From: Chrysemys picta bellii
Taxonomy: Eukaryota; Chordata; Testudines; Emydidae
Reading direction: 5' to 3'
Length of the DNA stretch: 64,000 nucleotides
NCBI RefSeq assembly: GCF_011386835.1
Contig: NC_088800.1
Location: 88,429,584 to 88,493,583 of the forward strand
The notes beneath the pieces were generated by a model. That model did not search any database and was not told where the DNA came from. It saw only the letters and a list, made by a program, of their open reading frames with translations. Positions 22,140-32,915 of this stretch are shown in pieces. Position numbers and translations under genes: made by a program. Numbering within the stretch: position 1 is the stretch's first letter; each line of letters opens with the position of its first letter.

Positions 22140-22697
22140 GTGGGCCAAGAACACCACCAACACAGGGTGATTCCCTTCAGCCTATCATCGGCCCTGAGAG
22201 TATTTTCCAAGGTCCTCTCAGTGGTGGCCAGTCACCTGCGCTCCAAAGGGATCATGATTTATCCATACCCGGATGACTGCCTCCTCAGAGCCCAATCCCT
22301 CCAAGAGGCTCACCAAGTCACCAAAGCTGCAATGCACTTGTTTATGGAACTTGGCCTACAGATCAACACCCAGAAATCAACCCTCACTCCAGTACAATGG
22401 CTGGAATTAATAGGTGCCAACTTCGACTCGTTACAGCCTAGACCTTTCTTACCTCAACACAGGTTCCTCTCCTTGGTCACGTTCATAGAGACCATTCAGA
22501 GCAGCCCGCAAATATCAGTCAGACTCAGTCTCCAACTCTCGAGGCATATGGCAGTGAGCACAGCGGTGATACCACATGCCAGGATTCACATGAAATGCTT
22601 TCAAATGTGGTTCAGCTCAGTTTACAGACCAAACAGACACAGACTAGACAAGCCCCTGTCACCACCCACTAGGATCAAAAACTCCATAGACTGGTAG
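22140..22697 (+). pseudogene. DIRS-like RT fragment
   Basis: 185 residues. RT palm motif C is seen as 'IYPYPDDCLL', followed by 'ELGLQINTQKSTLTPVQWLE' (motif D/E region: hydrophobic-N-x-x-K-S) and 'LIGANFDSLQPRPFLPQHR'. Upstream RT motifs A and B are not in this frame. It belongs to the 21405-23315 fragment. Confidence 0.75.
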
Positions 22698-22733
22698 AAG
22701 GAGCCAGCCAATGTTTGGAAAGGGATCCTCCTC

Positions 22734-22970
22734 TTGCAAGCCCCACCGTCGTTACTTCTCACCACTGACACATCACAAATAGGATGGGGCGTGCATCTAA
22801 ACGGCCTCACAACACAAGGCAGGTGGTCGCCGATGGAGATATCTCTTCACATCAGTCTCCTCAAGCTAGGAGCAGTCAGGATCACCTCTGCCCATTTCCT
22901 CTCACTGATCAAAGGATCCCATATGAAGATCCTAATGGACAATATAGCCTGTCTGTACTACATTAAGTGA
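22734..22970 (+). pseudogene. DIRS-like RNase H fragment
   Basis: 78 residues with 'TTDTSQIGWGVHLNG' (first acidic motif, T-D-T/A-S), a helix with 'LKLGAVRITSAHF' (the family usually has L-E-L-x-A-I/V, here the Glu is replaced by Lys) and 'ILMDNIACLYYIK' (third acidic motif D-N). A stop follows directly; homologous sequence continues in other frames to about 23110. It is inactive by sequence. Confidence 0.7.
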
Positions 22971-23315
22971 TGGGGGAGCCCTCCCTCTCTGTGGAAGCGA
23001 TGAGGCTATGGAACTGGTTCATCTCCCATGACGTCCTACTGTCTACAGCTTACCTCCCAGGCACACAAAATTCAATAGCGGACAGTCAGTTGCAAATTCC
23101 CACACGACCACAAGTGGGAAATAGACCCAACAACACTTCATGACCTATTCAGATGTTGCAGGACACTGTCCACAGATGTGTTCACCACTCACTTGAACAA
23201 GAAATGTTCACGCTACTGCTCCAGAGTGGGGATAGGACAGCATTCCGTGGGCGATGCTGTCCTCCTCCCCTGGGATAGGGACCTTCTCTACAACTTTCCT
23301 ACATTTTACCATGAT

Positions 23316-25435
23316 ATTATTAACAGTTAGTTTTTTCAAATGATACCTTACAAAGCATATTTTATACAAAGATTATTACAGTAGTGTGTAGGGTGTAAAT
23401 ATAGGAGTATATTCTGTTACAATAGGCCACCCCAATTAAGCAACTTCTGCTACGTGTATCTTGACTTTGTAAGAACAGTATTGTTCTGTGTTTATGTGAA
23501 AGAGATTTTCAAAGGCAAAAATGGGAACGAGGTTCCTAACTGTCATTTGTGCCTTTTGAAAATCTCCCCTGTAACTTATTGTATAACTATTTTCTGAAGA
23601 CTGACATCTTATTTCTTTGTTGCTTCATTCTTTTCAGGTACTCATGTTCCACTGAGATGTTAGCAACAGGTGGACACTTCGAACTGATGTACATGAGGCA
23701 ACAAGTGATGCATTTTGCCTCAGCTGTCAATAATTAATTCTTATTAATATTTAAGAATGTGCCTGAGGTTTTAGAAGTCTTGGTAGATACATTTGTGAAA
23801 TTCTGCAGGTGTAACAATGCGGCAGAATTTTCTTTTTTTATTATATTTATCTACTTTCTCAGACTGATTTTTTTTGTTTTGTTTTTTAAGGCAAGAAGAT
23901 AAGACTGTTTTATATATAAAATGCATTATGTAAAGAAAACATCTGGGATGTGGGGCTCAATAATAGCATAGATTCAGTGTGCTACAGGAAGTCTTTAAAT
24001 TTCAGCAAAAAGATTACAAAGAATTATGAGAACATAAGTTAGAAATGGAAAAGACCAGCTGGATTATTTCTAGGAGGTCAGTGCAAGATTATTCCGCGCA
24101 ATCATTTTCTAGTGTTTAGTCTTGCTTATTTTTCAAAGTCTCGAGTGATGGCCTTTTCACGAGATCTGTAGGGAAACTATGTTCCACAACCTAATATTGC
24201 TCACTTTCAGAAAATTTTTCTTAATGCTTTGTAATGAATAGAAAAGAACACAAAGGAATTCCTATTTGACAGAAATAAGTAATTTTTTTGCATGTGATAA
24301 TTCTGTTTTTTTGTTGAGTGATGGTATAATTCATTTCTTTTTGGGGAAATGGTGCACTGAAATTGCTAACTGGGATCCAGTTAATTGAACTATTAAAGTT
24401 ATGTTTTTGTGTGTCTTGGGGGACAATAAAATAAGCAGGAAAATATGATCAGAAGTAGTTTAAAACTGATAAAGACTACGCAGGAGCTGGCCTTCTTGAT
24501 GTTTAAGAGGAAGGGCATTAATAGTATCTAAGCTAATGCCAGATAACACTTGGGAGTTCAAAAAGAGACTCTTAACGATCCGAAGAGGAGTAGAGCCTAT
24601 CTGCATGGAGTCCAGGGGTAAGTGAGATGAGAAAGGAGGGAGAGAGAAGGAAGCATGAGAGCTTAGATGCTGATTTGAACCTAGAGTTTTTAATCAAGGA
24701 AGTTAAGGAAGGACAAGGCTGGACTTTTAGTTTGTGAGATCTTCTAAAATGAATTTTTTGTATAACACTCATTCTGCCTACCCAGTGAGGTCCCATTAGG
24801 TGGAATTGTGAAGCTGTGTGATATACTGTTTTAATGTAATCTTTTTTCAGGATTGTGAATAAACTTATTTTTAGCTTGAGACTGCATTGGGGGGGGGAGG
24901 AGGAGGGGCTTCCACAGCTTCCCCTCCCCTATTTATCCAGGTCCCTCCAGCAATTCCCCTGCTGGGACCATACCGCTTCCAGCCAGTTTGGGGGGGCTTA
25001 AATTAATTGTGGTGCATTCTCAAAGGAAGACAGCATAATCAAAGGAAAATGTACATTGATGACCAGGGAAATTATTTTAATGGTGAGATCTTTTAGATTC
25101 TGGAAAGAAATGTTAGTCACAGTAATTCTGTTTGCCATAGTTCCTTCTCCTCCCTTTGTAGTCAAAGAGACAAAGCACCATGACGATGCTACCTATCAGG
25201 AACCAAGGAAGCAAAAGTTTTGCTAATTGTGCTGCGTATGTAAGGCCCCAGACCATCTACGTCCCTCAAGTCAGAGACATCCAAAGCATGAATTTATCTG
25301 AGATAAATGAAGTATAGCTGGGGGAGAGAATTCAGGAATAAGATGAGTGGGAAGAGAGACAGCAACCTGATTTTTACAGCTTGACGATTTCCCCTTATTT
25401 TATGTCCATCTTTTCCAACTCTACTCACAGAGATA
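23316..25435. other. Intronic sequence with one probable old CR1 fragment
   Basis: AT-rich intron. The stretch 24030-24240 ('ttagaaatggaaaagaccag', 'gggaaactatgttccacaac', 'cagaaaatttttcttaatgc') looks like the 3' region of an old, diverged CR1 on the - strand; that is my recognition, not a proof. A poly-G run (24890-24905) is present. I see no exon. Confidence 0.45.
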
Positions 25436-25775
25436 CTATAGAACAGGGGTAGTCAATAGGTAGACCTCCAGCCAAATCCAGACCGCCAGACGCTTTTGAC
25501 TTCTTTGGCTTCAGCCCTGGCCGTTAGAACAGCAGCCAGTGGCCGGAGCAGTAGCCAGCAGTCAGCCCTCGGCAGCAGGGCAGAGACTATTAGTCTGTCC
25601 CCCCTTCCCCCCCCAGCTATTTTTAATAAAAAATAGAGACAGGTCATGGGCTTCCATGAATTTATTATCATTATTGTTGTTTTTGTATTATTTTCTCTGG
25701 AATCTGGACCTTGGTTATACCTTGACCAAGAAATTTGGACCGTGACAAACAATAATTAATTACCCAGGTATAGAA
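25436..25775. mobile_element. Nonautonomous hAT-like element with near-perfect 8 bp duplication
   Basis: Element 25444-25767 starts 'caggggtagtcaataggtag' and ends 'aattaattacccag', giving weak inverted ends. Flanks are CTATAGAA (25436-25443) and GTATAGAA (25768-25775), one mismatch in eight. The GC-rich interior ('ggcttcagccctggccgtta') resembles the interior of the element at 44143-44478. No transposase. Confidence 0.7.
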
Positions 25776-26634
25776 AAAGCAGTGGATGTAACAAACAATA
25801 CACTGAAGGGGCAGGCTTCTTTTACTGAGTCATCTGCAATAATTTGAGTGAAGGAACTACTCGTAGAAGTAGAATCCAGCTGCTAATACATGGAGACGAC
25901 TGTCTTGCTGCCTTATGCCCAAAAGTGGATACATCTCTGGAGGAGTGACATTGGACAAACTCCAAGGTTTGGCATCCAACTTCATTGTACACCAAAATGC
26001 ATTCTCTTTCATCTTACAGTGGAAGGTTTGGTGGTGATGTGAACAAATGCTTTTCCCAACCTCCTGTAGAAATACAGTCCATAAGACTGCACAGTCTGAA
26101 CTCATCCTCTTCCATTTGGCTTCATTTACATAGACATAAAATAACACAAATTTCAGTTCAAACATTGTCACCGGACTTGGTTGGTCATAGGACTATTCCT
26201 CCATCAGGACTGTTCAGTGCCAGAGTACCAGTGCCCCCTCTCATATATTCAGGTGGGGTGACAAATGAACGTATTTAACCCTTTCCCAGCAGGATTAACT
26301 ACTCTTTTTTTCTCTTTCTTAATTTCTAATCCATAACAGAGTGTCTCTCTCTCTCCCCAACCTCCCCACTTTATGCACTACTTGATTAACATACTAAAAA
26401 ATTTCTAGTAGATGAGAGGTAAAATCATTGTCTTACAAGAGCCAGGAACTTTCCTTTATTATGTGTCTGTACAGGTCCTACAATGGGGTCCTGTTCTAGG
26501 GTCCTCTAGGCATGACTGTAATAGAAATAATAATAATAATAACAGTCCAGATACTATTGTGAAGTTCCAGGAAACATAACAGTTTTATCAATAATTCAGA
26601 TACATTTTCATTAACATAATATTTTATTTAACAG
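25776..26634. other. Intronic sequence without recognised features
   Basis: It contains a short AAT run (26521-26542) and a pyrimidine-rich stretch (26300-26365). It ends at the AG acceptor of the second UNKL exon in the window ('atttaacag' before 26635). Confidence 0.5.
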
Positions 26635-26727
26635 GTTCTGCTTTAGATCTACATTTTAGTGATATAAGTGTTGCATCCTTAGATCAAGAATTAGAAGATC
26701 AAGAAAACAGTGACCTTGGATTAACAA
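26635..26727 (+). CDS. UNKL: UNKL exon: acidic linker segment
   Basis: A 93 bp exon that finishes the Gly codon opened at 3091 and encodes 'SALDLHFSDISVASLDQELE' followed by 'DQENSDLGLT'. It is too short to stand out as an open frame but has a clear acceptor (tttaacag) and donor (A|GTAAGA), and phase 1 on both sides, fitting its neighbours. An acidic, Leu/Asp-rich stretch directly after 'NTVESVIG' is what I recall of UNK/UNKL linkers. The next intron (26728-37696) contains the Penelope palindrome. Confidence 0.88.
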
Positions 26728-27113
26728 GTAAGAACTCAGTTTAAAAAGTTATCCATTTTCATGTATTTATTTAAAGTATTTTCTTCCCAATAAGACTCTT
26801 CCGAAGATTTATCTTACAGCTGAGACTCACGTAGCAACTCATAATGTTGTGGACAGCCATACTGTAAACTTTGGCCTTGATCTGGCAATTGACTCTGCCT
26901 GCATGGATCCAATTTCAGATTCAGAAACTTTGACTATTATTCTACAATTCTATTTAGTGGGGAAAATTTGAACAAGATTGCTTTAATGAAAACTCGTTTT
27001 CCAACTCAGTCCCAAGTTCAGTATCTTTCTCAGGAAAATCAGGACCTTGGCTCCCTTATATTTTAAACTTCCTGTTTGTATTATATGTGCAAGGATTATG
27101 AGTTACATTGAGA
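26728..27113. other. Intronic sequence before the Penelope palindrome
   Basis: About 390 bp of unique-looking intron between the UNKL exon donor and the left target duplication at 27114. Confidence 0.5.
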
Positions 27114-27382
27114 TTCATCAGAGGCAGTGACTAACAAATTTATTAGAGCATAAGCTTTCGTGGACTATAGCCCACTTCTTCGGATGCATATAGAATGGAA
27201 CATATATTGAGGAGATATATATACACACATACAGAGAGCATAAACAGGTGGGAGTTGTCTTACCACCTCTGAGAGGCCAATTAATTAAGAGAAAAAAACT
27301 TTTGAAGTGATAATCAAGCTAGCCCAGCACAGACAGACAGTTAGATAACAAGTGTGAGAATACTTACAAGGGGAGATAGATT

Positions 27383-30112
27383 TCAATGTTTGTAATGGCC
27401 CAACCATTCCCAGTCCTTATTTAAACCAGAGTTGATTGTGTCTAGTTTGCATATCAATTCTAGCTCAGCAGTTTCTCGTTGGAGTCTGTTTTTGAAGTTT
27501 TTCTGTTGTAATATAGCCACCCGCAGGTCTGTCACTGAATGACCAGACAGGTTAAAGTGTTCTCCCACTGGTTTTTGAGTATTTTGATTCCTGATGTCAG
27601 ATTTGTGTCCATTAATTCTTTTGCGTAGAGACTGTCCGGTTTGGCCAATGTACATGGCAGAGGGGCATTGCTGGCACATGATGGCATATATCACATTGGT
27701 AGATGTGCAGGTGAACGAGCCCCTGATGGTATGGCTGATGTGATTAGGTCCTATGATGATGTCACTGGAATAGATATGTGGACAGAGTTGACATCGGGGT
27801 TTGTTACAAGGATAGGTTCCTGGGTTAGTGGTTTTGTTCAGTGATGTGTGGTTGCTGGTGAGTATTTGCTTTAGGTTGGGGGGTTGTCTGTAAGCGAGGA
27901 CAGGTCTGTCTCCCAAGATCTGTGAGAGTAAAGGATCATCTTTCAGGATAGGTTGTAGATCTCTGATGATGCGCTGGAGAGGTTTTAGTTGGGGGCTGAA
28001 GGTGACAGCTAGTGGTGTTCTGTTATTTTCTTTGTTGGGCCTGTCTTGTAGGAGGTGACTTCTGGGTACTCGTCTGGCTCTGTCAATCTGTTTTTTCACT
28101 TCAGCAGGTGGGTATTGTAGTTTTAAGAATGCTTGATAGAGATCTTGTAGGTGCTTGTCTCTATCCGAGGGATTGGAGCAAATGCGGTTATATCTTAGAG
28201 CTTGGCTGTAGACAATGGATCGTGTGGTGTGTCCTGGATGGAAGCTGGAGGCATGTAGGTAAGTGTAGCGGTCAGTAGGTTTCCGGTATAGGGTGGTATT
28301 TATGTGACCATCGCTTATTAGCACAGTAGTGTCCAGGAAATGGACCGCTTGTGTGGATTGATCTAGGCTGAGGTTGATGGTGGGATGGAAATTATTGAAA
28401 TCATGGTGAAATTCCTCAAGGGCTTCTTTTCCATGGGTCCAGATGATGAAGATGTCATCAATGTAGCGCAAGTAGAGTAGGGGCGTTAGGGGACGAGAGC
28501 TAAGGAAGCGTTGTTCTAAGTCAGCCATAAAAATGTTGGCATATTGTGGGGCCATGCGGGTACCCATAGCAGTGCCGCTGACTTGAAGGTATATATTGTC
28601 CCCAAATGTGAAATAGTTGTGGGTGAGGACAAAATCACAAAGTTCAGCCACCAGGTTAGCTGTGATATTATCAGGGATACTGTTCCTGATAGCTTGTAGT
28701 CCATCTTTGTGTGGAATATTGGTGTAGAGGGCTTCTACGTCCATAGTGGCCAGGATGGTGTTTTCTGGAAGATCACCGATGGATTGTAGTTTCCTCAGGA
28801 AGTCAGTGGTGTCTCGAAGATAGCTGGGAGTGCTGGTAGCGTAGGGTCTGAGGAGAGAGTCTACATAACCAGACAAGCCTGATGTTAGGGTGCCAATGCC
28901 TGAGATGATGGGGCGTCCAGGATATCCAGGTTTATGGATCTTGGGTAGCAAATAGAATACCCCTGGTCGGGGTTCTAGGCATGTGTCTGTACAGATTTGT
29001 TCCTGTGCTTTGTCAGAGAGTTTTTTTAGCAGATGGTGTAGTTTCTTTAGGTAATCCTCAGTGGGATCAGAGGATAATGGCCTGTAGAATGTGGTGTTAG
29101 AGAGCTGTCTAGCAGCCTCCTGGTCATATTCCAATTTATTCATGATGACGACAGCACCTCCTTTGTCAGCCTTTTTGATTATGATGTCAGGGTTGTTTCT
29201 GAGGCTGTAGATGGCGTTGTGTTCTGCATGGCTGAGGTTATGTGGCAAGTGATGTTGCTTTTCCACAATTTCAGCCTTTGCACGTCGACGGAAGCACTCT
29301 ATGTAGAAATCCAGTCTGTTGTTTCGACCGTCCGGAGGAGTCCACGCAGAATCCTTTTTTTTGTAGTGCTGGTAGGGAGGATTCTGTGGGTTAGTATGCT
29401 GTTCAGAGGTATGTTGGAAATATTCTTTGAGTCGGAGACGTCGAAAGTAGGATTCTAGGTCACCGCAGAACTGTATCATATTCATGGGTCTGGAGGGACA
29501 AAAGGAGAGGCCCCGAGATAGGACAGACTCTTCTGCTGGGCTAAGAGTATAGCTGGAAAGATTAACAATATTGCTGGGTGGGTTAAGGGAACTACTGTTG
29601 TGGCTGCTTGTGGCATGTAGCAGTTTAGATAGTTTAGTGTCCTTTTTCCTTTGTAGAGAGGCAAAGTTTGTCTTGTAAATGGCTTGTCTAGTTTTTGTAA
29701 AGTCTATCCATGAGGAAGTTTGTGTGGAAGGTTGGTTTCTTATGAGAGTATCCAGTTCTGAGAGCTCATTCTTAATCTTTCCCTGTTTGCTGTATAGGAT
29801 GCTGATCAGGTGATTTCGCAGTTTCTTTGAGAGTGTGTGACACAGTCTCTCAGCATAGTCTGTGTGATATGTAGATTGTAATGGATTTTTTACCTTTAGT
29901 CCTTTTGGTATGATGTCCATCTGCTTGCATTTGGAAAGGAAGATAATGTCTGTCTGTATCTGTACGAGTTTTTTCATGAGGTTGATGGATTTCCACTCCA
30001 TACGGCTAAATGCAGTGCCTTGCATAATGAAAGGTTTCAGAGTAGCAGCCGTGTTAGTCTGTATCCGCAAAAAGAAGAACAGGAGGACTTGTGGCACCTT
30101 AGAGACTAACAA
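27383..30112 (-). CDS. Penelope-like element polyprotein, left copy (RT + GIY-YIG), intact
   Basis: 909 residues from the outermost ATG; the first 29 residues are translated terminal repeat, so the likely start is the Met at 30025 (880 residues). Numbering from 30112: RT region about 300-600 with 'LPKIHKPGYPGRPIISG' (389-405), motif A 'TMDVEALYTNIP' (456-467), motif B 'GTAMGTRMAPQYAN' (513-526) and catalytic 'YIDDI' (550-554); a zinc-binding 'CNKPRCQLCPH' (769-779); and a GIY-YIG nuclease, 'VIYAIMC...AMYIGQTGQSLRKR' (807-832) with Glu851 and Asn854 downstream. This is the RT + GIY-YIG layout that defines endonuclease-bearing Penelope elements. No stop or frameshift is present, so recent activity is plausible. 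The product should copy its own RNA into nicked chromosomal DNA. Confidence 0.95.
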   Translation of the reverse strand: MLVSKVPQVLLFFFLRIQTNTAATLKPFIMQGTAFSRMEWKSINLMKKLVQIQTDIIFLSKCKQMDIIPKGLKVKNPLQSTYHTDYAERLCHTLSKKLRNHLISILYSKQGKIKNELSELDTLIRNQPSTQTSSWIDFTKTRQAIYKTNFASLQRKKDTKLSKLLHATSSHNSSSLNPPSNIVNLSSYTLSPAEESVLSRGLSFCPSRPMNMIQFCGDLESYFRRLRLKEYFQHTSEQHTNPQNPPYQHYKKKDSAWTPPDGRNNRLDFYIECFRRRAKAEIVEKQHHLPHNLSHAEHNAIYSLRNNPDIIIKKADKGGAVVIMNKLEYDQEAARQLSNTTFYRPLSSDPTEDYLKKLHHLLKKLSDKAQEQICTDTCLEPRPGVFYLLPKIHKPGYPGRPIISGIGTLTSGLSGYVDSLLRPYATSTPSYLRDTTDFLRKLQSIGDLPENTILATMDVEALYTNIPHKDGLQAIRNSIPDNITANLVAELCDFVLTHNYFTFGDNIYLQVSGTAMGTRMAPQYANIFMADLEQRFLSSRPLTPLLYLRYIDDIFIIWTHGKEALEEFHHDFNNFHPTINLSLDQSTQAVHFLDTTVLISDGHINTTLYRKPTDRYTYLHASSFHPGHTTRSIVYSQALRYNRICSNPSDRDKHLQDLYQAFLKLQYPPAEVKKQIDRARRVPRSHLLQDRPNKENNRTPLAVTFSPQLKPLQRIIRDLQPILKDDPLLSQILGDRPVLAYRQPPNLKQILTSNHTSLNKTTNPGTYPCNKPRCQLCPHIYSSDIIIGPNHISHTIRGSFTCTSTNVIYAIMCQQCPSAMYIGQTGQSLRKRINGHKSDIRNQNTQKPVGEHFNLSGHSVTDLRVAILQQKNFKNRLQRETAELELICKLDTINSGLNKDWEWLGHYKH

Positions 30113-30273
30113 ATTTATTAGAGCATAAGCTTTCGTGGACTATAGCCCACTTCTTCGGATGCATATAGCTTATGCTCTAATAAATTTGTTAGTCTCTAAG
30201 GTGCCACAAGTCCTCCTGTTCTTCTTTTTGCGGATACAGACTAACACGGCTGCTACTCTGAAACCTTTCATTA
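30025..30273. repeat. Shared 5' terminal-repeat centre of the Penelope pair
   Basis: The two element 5' regions meet here. Each arm has 'cgtgttagtctgtatccgca' or its complement, 'ggaggacttgtggcacctta' and 'gagcataagctttcgtggac'. The same block recurs at both outer 3' ends (27130-27190 and 33100-33247), so it acts as the element's LTR-like terminal repeat. The centre is about 30149, with 35 nt (30132-30166) present once. Any promoter driving both arms would have to lie here; I see no certain TATA box. Confidence 0.8.
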
Positions 30274-32915
30274 TGCAAGGCACTGCATTTAGCCGTATGG
30301 AGTGGAAATCCATCAACCTCATGAAAAAACTCGTACAGATACAGACAGACATTATCTTCCTTTCCAAATGCAAGCAGATGGACATCATACCAAAAGGACT
30401 AAAGGTAAAAAATCCATTACAATCTACATATCACACAGACTATGCTGAGAGACTGTGTCACACACTCTCAAAGAAACTGCGAAATCACCTGATCAGCATC
30501 CTATACAGCAAACAGGGAAAGATTAAGAATGAGCTCTCAGAACTGGATACTCTCATAAGAAACCAACCTTCCACACAAACTTCCTCATGGATAGACTTTA
30601 CAAAAACTAGACAAGCCATTTACAAGACAAACTTTGCCTCTCTACAAAGGAAAAAGGACACTAAACTATCTAAACTGCTACATGCCACAAGCAGCCACAA
30701 CAGTAGTTCCCTTAACCCACCCAGCAATATTGTTAATCTTTCCAGCTATACTCTTAGCCCAGCAGAAGAGTCTGTCCTATCTCGGGGCCTCTCCTTTTGT
30801 CCCTCCAGACCCATGAATATGATACAGTTCTGCGGTGACCTAGAATCCTACTTTCGACGTCTCCGACTCAAAGAATATTTCCAACATACCTCTGAACAGC
30901 ATACTAACCCACAGAATCCTCCCTACCAGCACTACAAAAAAAAGGATTCTGCGTGGACTCCTCCGGACGGTCGAAACAACAGACTGGATTTCTACATAGA
31001 GTGCTTCCGTCGACGTGCAAAGGCTGAAATTGTGGAAAAGCAACATCACTTGCCACATAACCTCAGCCATGCAGAACACAACGCCATCTACAGCCTCAGA
31101 AACAACCCTGACATCATAATCAAAAAGGCTGACAAAGGAGGTGCTGTCGTCATCATGAATAAATTGGAATATGACCAGGAGGCTGCTAGACAGCTCTCTA
31201 ACACCACATTCTACAGGCCATTATCCTCTGATCCCACTGAGGATTACCTAAAGAAACTACACCATCTGCTAAAAAAACTCTCTGACAAAGCACAGGAACA
31301 AATCTGTACAGACACATGCCTAGAACCCCGACCAGGGGTATTCTATTTGCTACCCAAGATCCATAAACCTGGATATCCTGGACGCCCCATCATCTCAGGC
31401 ATTGGCACCCTAACATCAGGCTTGTCTGGTTATGTAGACTCTCTCCTCAGACCCTACGCTACCAGCACTCCCAGCTATCTTCGAGACACCACTGACTTCC
31501 TGAGGAAACTACAATCCATCGGTGATCTTCCAGAAAACACCATCCTGGCCACTATGGACGTAGAAGCCCTCTACACCAATATTCCACACAAAGATGGACT
31601 ACAAGCTATCAGGAACAGTATCCCTGATAATATCACAGCTAACCTGGTGGCTGAACTTTGTGATTTTGTCCTCACCCACAACTATTTCACATTTGGGGAC
31701 AATATATACCTTCAAGTCAGCGGCACTGCTATGGGTACCCGCATGGCCCCACAATATGCCAACATTTTTATGGCTGACTTAGAACAACGCTTCCTTAGCT
31801 CTCGTCCCCTAACGCCCCTACTCTACTTGCGCTACATTGATGACATCTTCATCATCTGGACCCATGGAAAAGAAGCCCTTGAGGAATTTCACCATGATTT
31901 CAATAATTTCCATCCCACCATCAACCTCAGCCTAGATCAATCCACACAAGCGGTCCATTTCCTGGACACTACTGTGCTAATAAGCGATGGTCACATAAAT
32001 ACCACCCTATACCGGAAACCTACTGACCGCTACACTTACCTACATGCCTCCAGCTTCCATCCAGGACACACCACACGATCCATTGTCTACAGCCAAGCTC
32101 TAAGATATAACCGCATTTGCTCCAATCCCTCGGATAGAGACAAGCACCTACAAGATCTCTATCAAGCATTCTTAAAACTACAATACCCACCTGCTGAAGT
32201 GAAAAAACAGATTGACAGAGCCAGACGAGTACCCAGAAGTCACCTCCTACAAGACAGGCCCAACAAAGAAAATAACAGAACACCACTAGCTGTCACCTTC
32301 AGCCCCCAACTAAAACCTCTCCAGCGCATCATCAGAGATCTACAACCTATCCTGAAAGATGATCCTTTACTCTCACAGATCTTGGGAGACAGACCTGTCC
32401 TCGCTTACAGACAACCCCCCAACCTAAAGCAAATACTCACCAGCAACCACACATCACTGAACAAAACCACTAACCCAGGAACCTATCCTTGTAACAAACC
32501 CCGATGTCAACTCTGTCCACATATCTATTCCAGTGACATCATCATAGGACCTAATCACATCAGCCATACCATCAGGGGCTCGTTCACCTGCACATCTACC
32601 AATGTGATATATGCCATCATGTGCCAGCAATGCCCCTCTGCCATGTACATTGGCCAAACCGGACAGTCTCTACGCAAAAGAATTAATGGACACAAATCTG
32701 ACATCAGGAATCAAAATACTCAAAAACCAGTGGGAGAACACTTTAACCTGTCTGGTCATTCAGTGACAGACCTGCGGGTGGCTATATTACAACAGAAAAA
32801 CTTCAAAAACAGACTCCAACGAGAAACTGCTGAGCTAGAATTGATATGCAAACTAGACACAATCAACTCTGGTTTAAATAAGGACTGGGAATGGTTGGGC
32901 CATTACAAACATTGA
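30135..32915 (+). CDS. Penelope-like element polyprotein, right copy (RT + GIY-YIG), intact
   Basis: 926 residues from the outermost ATG. Residues 1-46 come from the terminal-repeat centre, and Met47 (30273) is the likely start, giving the same 880-residue product as the left copy. From the Met after the terminal repeat the residues look identical to the left copy in every motif: 'LPKIHKP', 'YTNIP', 'GTAMGTRMAPQ', 'YIDDI', 'CNKPRCQLCPH' and 'YIGQTGQSLRKR'. It lies in the same direction as UNKL, inside its intron, so UNKL pre-mRNA contains it in sense and the left copy in antisense. Identity of the two copies means either simultaneous origin or later gene conversion. Confidence 0.95.
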   Translation: MDYSPLLRMHIAYALINLLVSKVPQVLLFFFLRIQTNTAATLKPFIMQGTAFSRMEWKSINLMKKLVQIQTDIIFLSKCKQMDIIPKGLKVKNPLQSTYHTDYAERLCHTLSKKLRNHLISILYSKQGKIKNELSELDTLIRNQPSTQTSSWIDFTKTRQAIYKTNFASLQRKKDTKLSKLLHATSSHNSSSLNPPSNIVNLSSYTLSPAEESVLSRGLSFCPSRPMNMIQFCGDLESYFRRLRLKEYFQHTSEQHTNPQNPPYQHYKKKDSAWTPPDGRNNRLDFYIECFRRRAKAEIVEKQHHLPHNLSHAEHNAIYSLRNNPDIIIKKADKGGAVVIMNKLEYDQEAARQLSNTTFYRPLSSDPTEDYLKKLHHLLKKLSDKAQEQICTDTCLEPRPGVFYLLPKIHKPGYPGRPIISGIGTLTSGLSGYVDSLLRPYATSTPSYLRDTTDFLRKLQSIGDLPENTILATMDVEALYTNIPHKDGLQAIRNSIPDNITANLVAELCDFVLTHNYFTFGDNIYLQVSGTAMGTRMAPQYANIFMADLEQRFLSSRPLTPLLYLRYIDDIFIIWTHGKEALEEFHHDFNNFHPTINLSLDQSTQAVHFLDTTVLISDGHINTTLYRKPTDRYTYLHASSFHPGHTTRSIVYSQALRYNRICSNPSDRDKHLQDLYQAFLKLQYPPAEVKKQIDRARRVPRSHLLQDRPNKENNRTPLAVTFSPQLKPLQRIIRDLQPILKDDPLLSQILGDRPVLAYRQPPNLKQILTSNHTSLNKTTNPGTYPCNKPRCQLCPHIYSSDIIIGPNHISHTIRGSFTCTSTNVIYAIMCQQCPSAMYIGQTGQSLRKRINGHKSDIRNQNTQKPVGEHFNLSGHSVTDLRVAILQQKNFKNRLQRETAELELICKLDTINSGLNKDWEWLGHYKH

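Larger units (their letters stand above)
21405..23315 (+). mobile_element. DIRS-like retrotransposon fragment: RT and RNase H
   Basis: The + frames encode an RT palm piece (22140-22697: 'SVVASHLRSKGIMIYPYPDD', where Y-P-D-D is the catalytic box with P in place of the usual L/I/V) and an RNase H piece (22734-22970: 'LTTDTSQIGWGVHLNGL', 'ISLLKLGAVRITSAHFL', 'ILMDNIACLYYI'). The order matches the 12.6-16.2 kb copy but keeps the RT better. The recombinase and terminal repeats are absent. Frames are broken between RT and RNase H and after 22970, so it is inactive. Confidence 0.75.

Noticed and set aside
25857..26278. Overlapping open frames on both strands (104 and 97 residues)
   Set aside because: No domain recognised and no exon-like borders; both strands are open about equally, which suggests chance.
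27641..29458. Open frames on the strand opposite the left Penelope polyprotein (mirrored at 30840-32657)
   Set aside because: Shadows of the 880-residue coding frame; no recognisable domain and perfectly mirrored in the other arm as expected for antisense frames.
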